Position numbers and translations under genes: made by a program | NCBI GenBank assembly: GCA_003477345.1 | Contig: DMTG01000171.1 | Coordinates: 1 to 6,339, forward strand | Source of the DNA: Succinivibrionaceae bacterium | GTDB taxonomy: Bacteria; Pseudomonadota; Gammaproteobacteria; Enterobacterales; Succinivibrionaceae | Reading direction: 5' to 3' | DNA: 6,339 nt | The notes under the pieces: generated by a model | What the model was told of the DNA's origin: nothing | The model's database searches: none | Seen by the model: only the letters and a program-made list of their open reading frames with translations | Part shown: positions 3,538 through 6,339 of the stretch, one piece after another | How the letters are laid out: the number at the start of each line of letters is the position of its first letter | How positions within the stretch are numbered: the first letter of the stretch is position 1

Positions 3538-6339
3538 TGCGTCGACAGAGAAATTGCCGTCGTGATTCTTTCTGCTCTGTTCAGCCTGCGGCTCAGGCAG
3601 GGCGATTTTCCCAAGTCTTGCGGAAGTTGTTCTGGTGGTGATGCCCTGATCCTGAAGCTGCTTCTGCAGAACCGGCATGTTTTCCTGTACTTTCTGCAGG
3701 GCTTTTACAGATTCAGCAACCACGGAGATATTGATTTCAGGAAGCTTGGCCACAGCCTTTATTTCAATAGGACCAAGATCATGCAGATCGAAGGTGAAGT
3801 TAAGATGCCAGGCATCGTTGCCATCCTCGTCTTTTTCCCTGCGGGCGCTCATACTGCCTTCACGTCCGCCTTCATAGTTTGGCGGCAGCGGTATGTAGCG
3901 GCCTTCTCCAAAAGCCACCCTTGAAGACAGCTGCTGGAAGCGCTCTATCTGATTGAAGGTCTCCTCCACCAGCGAACTGACGGTTTTATCTTTGGAACCG
4001 AGTTTTTTGTTGAGGGCGCGGAGATTCTTTTCAACTTCCTGTCCGTCTTCGGTATTTTTGAGCAGCTTGTTGATATCTTTGCCTATCTGACCGTAACGCA
4101 GACATAAAATGAAGAATGCCCACTGATGCAGTGCCAGAGCCTGCGGGGAAGACGGGGAAATAGGTCCGGTTACAAAGTTAAGCCAGCTGCTTACCGTCTG
4201 CAGATCGGCTACCGGGTTGTTTAAGTTTTTGATAAGTTTTTCAGCCTGCTCGCGGATTTCATTCGGAACATCCGGTCTCTGCGTCTGGACGCGCAGAGCG
4301 TACATCATCTGATCAAGCGGATTGGCTCTTGCGGATACCAGATTCTGCTGGGCCTGAATAGCGGCATTTATATGCTGAGCTGTGGCGGAGTTTTCAGCCT
4401 GCGCAGCTTCTGCCGCATGAGACTGATGTCTGCCGAAGAGGGAGGCTATACGCTTAAAGAATCCGCCTTCTTTGGGCAGGACCTCGCTGACAACACTCTG
4501 CTCTGGAATAGGTGCACTCTGCCCTGAGGTGATGGCTGCGGCCCCTGGAGCGCTCAGGTTGCGTGCTGTAGGCTTGTCGGCAGCAGGTTCTTCTTCTATG
4601 CTGTCTTCAGCGCTCTTAGGAGCTGCTTCTGTGCCAGTGCTGGCCTGGACAGGCTGAGCGCTGTTTTCTGCAGCTTGAGCCTCTGGTGCGGCTTTGTTCT
4701 GAACTGCAGGATCGGCTTTTTTGATGTCGGCTGGTGCATCGGAGTCGTCAAGCTCGCTAAGTGGTACGGTCTGCGACATGATACTGTTGCCGGCATCTTT
4801 TGGTGCAGTGCCGCTTTCTGTTCTTTCTGTGTTAACGCCTGCGTAGAGTTTCTGCAGCTGGGAATCCTGAGCGTTCTGCTGGGCCTGGGCCTGAGTATTC
4901 TCACTTTGAGAGGCAGGGGCACTTACTGCACTTTCTGTCTGGGCGGCAGCTCCGGTATTTCCTGAGAGCATGCCAAGCTCTTTGGCCATCAGAGCAGAGA
5001 AATCTACATTGTCCCTGTCATCGGCAACTGCAGTCTCGGCATTGTCTTCTGCTGCAGCTTCTGCGCTGGCAGGATTGTTCTGAACTGCCTCAGACGCACC
5101 GGAGTTCTTTAAGCTGTCTGCTATCTCGGTGGCCTGACTTGCAAGCTGAGCTTTGATTTCTGCGTCACGCTGGTTTCTTCTGGCAGTAAGACCGTCTGCT
5201 GATTCATCTTGACCTGCTGCCATTTCTGGAGCCTGCGCTGCAGTCTTAGAAGGGGCATTTTGGGTCTCTGTGGCATTCATCCCTGCAGCAGGTTCTGTCG
5301 TCTGACCTGCGCCCTGCGTTGATGCTGTCTTTGGATCTGCTGCAGTTTTTACTGCTGCTGCGGCCTTATCAGCCTCAGCTGTCTGTTTCTGAATATTGGC
5401 ATTCTGCTGTTCAGCCCGGGCAATTTCACTTTCAGCATAGGCCTTGTCAGCAACACTTAGAGTGGCTTTCTGATAACTGGCATCGTTTTTCTGACTGCTG
5501 TCATCTGTTATGACAGTGTTCTGCATCTGCGGCTGCTGCTGAGGCTGTGGCTCGGCTTCAGTTCTTATCTGGGTATTAGCTGCAGCTTGAGCCTGTTCAG
5601 CGCTGTTTACCTGAGGCGTTGCATTAGAAACGCTCTGATTATTGTCAGCTGTCTGTACAGCAGGAGTCTCCTCAGTTATGGTCTCAGCTGGCGTAGGAGG
5701 AATGCTTGCCTCTACAGCGACTTTCTCAGCCTGGGGCTGACTTTCTGCAGGGCTTTTCGGCATTTTCTGCATGGAATGCGCGAGAATGTCTTTTTTCTGA
5801 TAAATTACGCTGCCTTTTTCCGGGGCAGAAATTTTTGATTCCTGCTCTGCATTCTGATTCTTCTGAATGTCTGACTGTTCTTTGGCTGCTGCAATCTGAG
5901 CTAGCAGCTTGGCTCTGGCCATATTGGCAGATGGCTTTCTAGGGTGATGGCTTCTAAGTTCACTGACTTTTTCAGAGAGAGCTGCCTCCGATTCACCGCC
6001 TGCCTGCTTTTCTATAGGAGCTCCGGAAGCAGCCGGATCTTTTGGTTCTGTGCTGACGGTTTGAGGCTTGTCAGTATTCAGAATTTTAGCTTTGTCAGCA
6101 GAGGGATTTTGTCCTGCCGCATCCTCTTTAGTCGCGGTATTTTCGGCTGTCTGTCCTTTTAAAACATTAATGTCAGAATTATCAGTCGGTATGGATGAAA
6201 GTGCAGCCTGTTTTATAGTATTGGCTGCAGCAGAGGCTTCCCTGGCACTGCCTGGGGCAGGGGACTGATCTTTGACTACAGCAGCCTCAGCATCTTTTGG
6301 CATAGCGGCTGCGCTCTGTTCTTTAGGAACATTTACTGA
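3535..6339 (-). CDS. FliK-like hook-length control protein, very long, 5' end beyond window
   Basis: At least 922 residues counted from the ATG at 6303. The frame is open for 12 more codons to the window edge (SVNVPKEQSAAA), with the same composition and no ribosome binding site before that ATG, so the true start is probably outside. Residues about 833-898 match the FliK C-terminal domain: LNFTFDLHDLGPIEI (834-848), a strand-rich stretch, then a helix and QLQDQGI (882-888). A helical, probably folded segment spans about 645-800 (NPLDQMMYAL, SSWLNFVTGPIS, WAFFILCLRYGQIGK). Residues 1-610 are Ala/Gln/Glu/Ser/Pro-rich, with no Trp or Cys, one Phe (435) and four Tyr. That is consistent with a disordered ruler-like chain. 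There is no signal peptide in the visible part. Salmonella FliK has about 405 residues, so this is more than twice as long. FliK is exported through the flagellar type III apparatus, measures the hook and triggers the FlhB switch. Whether this copy is the principal FliK or a paralogue is unknown. Confidence 0.85.
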   Translation of the reverse strand, partial: SVNVPKEQSAAAMPKDAEAAVVKDQSPAPGSAREASAAANTIKQAALSSIPTDNSDINVLKGQTAENTATKEDAAGQNPSADKAKILNTDKPQTVSTEPKDPAASGAPIEKQAGGESEAALSEKVSELRSHHPRKPSANMARAKLLAQIAAAKEQSDIQKNQNAEQESKISAPEKGSVIYQKKDILAHSMQKMPKSPAESQPQAEKVAVEASIPPTPAETITEETPAVQTADNNQSVSNATPQVNSAEQAQAAANTQIRTEAEPQPQQQPQMQNTVITDDSSQKNDASYQKATLSVADKAYAESEIARAEQQNANIQKQTAEADKAAAAVKTAADPKTASTQGAGQTTEPAAGMNATETQNAPSKTAAQAPEMAAGQDESADGLTARRNQRDAEIKAQLASQATEIADSLKNSGASEAVQNNPASAEAAAEDNAETAVADDRDNVDFSALMAKELGMLSGNTGAAAQTESAVSAPASQSENTQAQAQQNAQDSQLQKLYAGVNTERTESGTAPKDAGNSIMSQTVPLSELDDSDAPADIKKADPAVQNKAAPEAQAAENSAQPVQASTGTEAAPKSAEDSIEEEPAADKPTARNLSAPGAAAITSGQSAPIPEQSVVSEVLPKEGGFFKRIASLFGRHQSHAAEAAQAENSATAQHINAAIQAQQNLVSARANPLDQMMYALRVQTQRPDVPNEIREQAEKLIKNLNNPVADLQTVSSWLNFVTGPISPSSPQALALHQWAFFILCLRYGQIGKDINKLLKNTEDGQEVEKNLRALNKKLGSKDKTVSSLVEETFNQIERFQQLSSRVAFGEGRYIPLPPNYEGGREGSMSARREKDEDGNDAWHLNFTFDLHDLGPIEIKAVAKLPEINISVVAESVKALQKVQENMPVLQKQLQDQGITTRTTSARLGKIALPEPQAEQSRKNHDGNFSVDA

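Noticed and set aside
3318..3641. 107-codon plus-strand reading frame across the junction of the two minus-strand genes
   Set aside because: It lies antisense to two well-supported genes, is rich in Ser/Cys/Pro as expected from a complementary strand, and has no recognisable domain or ribosome site.
3562..3924. 120-codon plus-strand frame opposite the FliK C-terminal domain
   Set aside because: The opposite strand encodes a recognisable conserved domain, and this frame has no domain or start signal.
4675..4965. 96-codon plus-strand frame with hydrophobic, membrane-like translation
   Set aside because: Its Cys/Phe/Leu-rich product is what antisense reading of Ala/Gln/Glu-rich codons produces. 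No ribosome site or family resemblance was seen.

Overview
The window looks like a gammaproteobacterial chromosome segment. The strongest evidence is a class A penicillin-binding protein of the PBP1b type that carries a UB2H (LpoB-docking) region, which is typical of Gammaproteobacteria. The moderate GC content, very AT-rich intergenic DNA and sequence style would suit a host-associated lineage such as Succinivibrionaceae. That placement is an inference from general style and not from a search.

Layout: positions 1-400 hold no convincing protein gene. This stretch is AT-rich (only 3 G/C in the first 60 bases). It contains an AT-only hairpin, a set of competing inverted repeats (89-201), one consensus DnaA box, and near its end a good extended -10 promoter (355-363) with a short leader that includes a possible 4-codon mini-ORF. 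Positions 401-3028 (+) encode PBP1b (mrcB), complete, with all catalytic motifs. Positions 3038-3526 (-) encode a small soluble protein made of an acidic tail and an FlhB/YscU C-terminal (export-switch) domain without the NPTH autocleavage motif. Positions 3535-6339 (-) encode a very long Ala/Gln/Glu-rich protein ending in a FliK-type C-terminal domain. Its reading frame stays open to the window edge, so its 5' end is probably missing.

How the genes relate: the two minus-strand genes form a tight operon (fliK-like then flhB-C-like). The stop codon of the first is embedded in the Shine-Dalgarno of the second. In flagellar type III export, FliK measures hook length and its C-terminal domain acts on the cytoplasmic domain of FlhB to switch substrate specificity. 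This operon therefore pairs a FliK-like ruler with a free-standing FlhB-C-like domain, recalling Bacillus YlqG-YlqH and Helicobacter FlhX. PBP1b is convergent with this operon, with only 9 bp between the stop codons. No functional link between peptidoglycan synthesis and the export-switch pair is shown by the sequence.

The most interesting item is the FliK-like/FlhB-C-like pair: an oversized, almost aromatic-free ruler-like region coupled to a switch domain that cannot self-cleave. The pairing type is known, so what may be new is this particular architecture.
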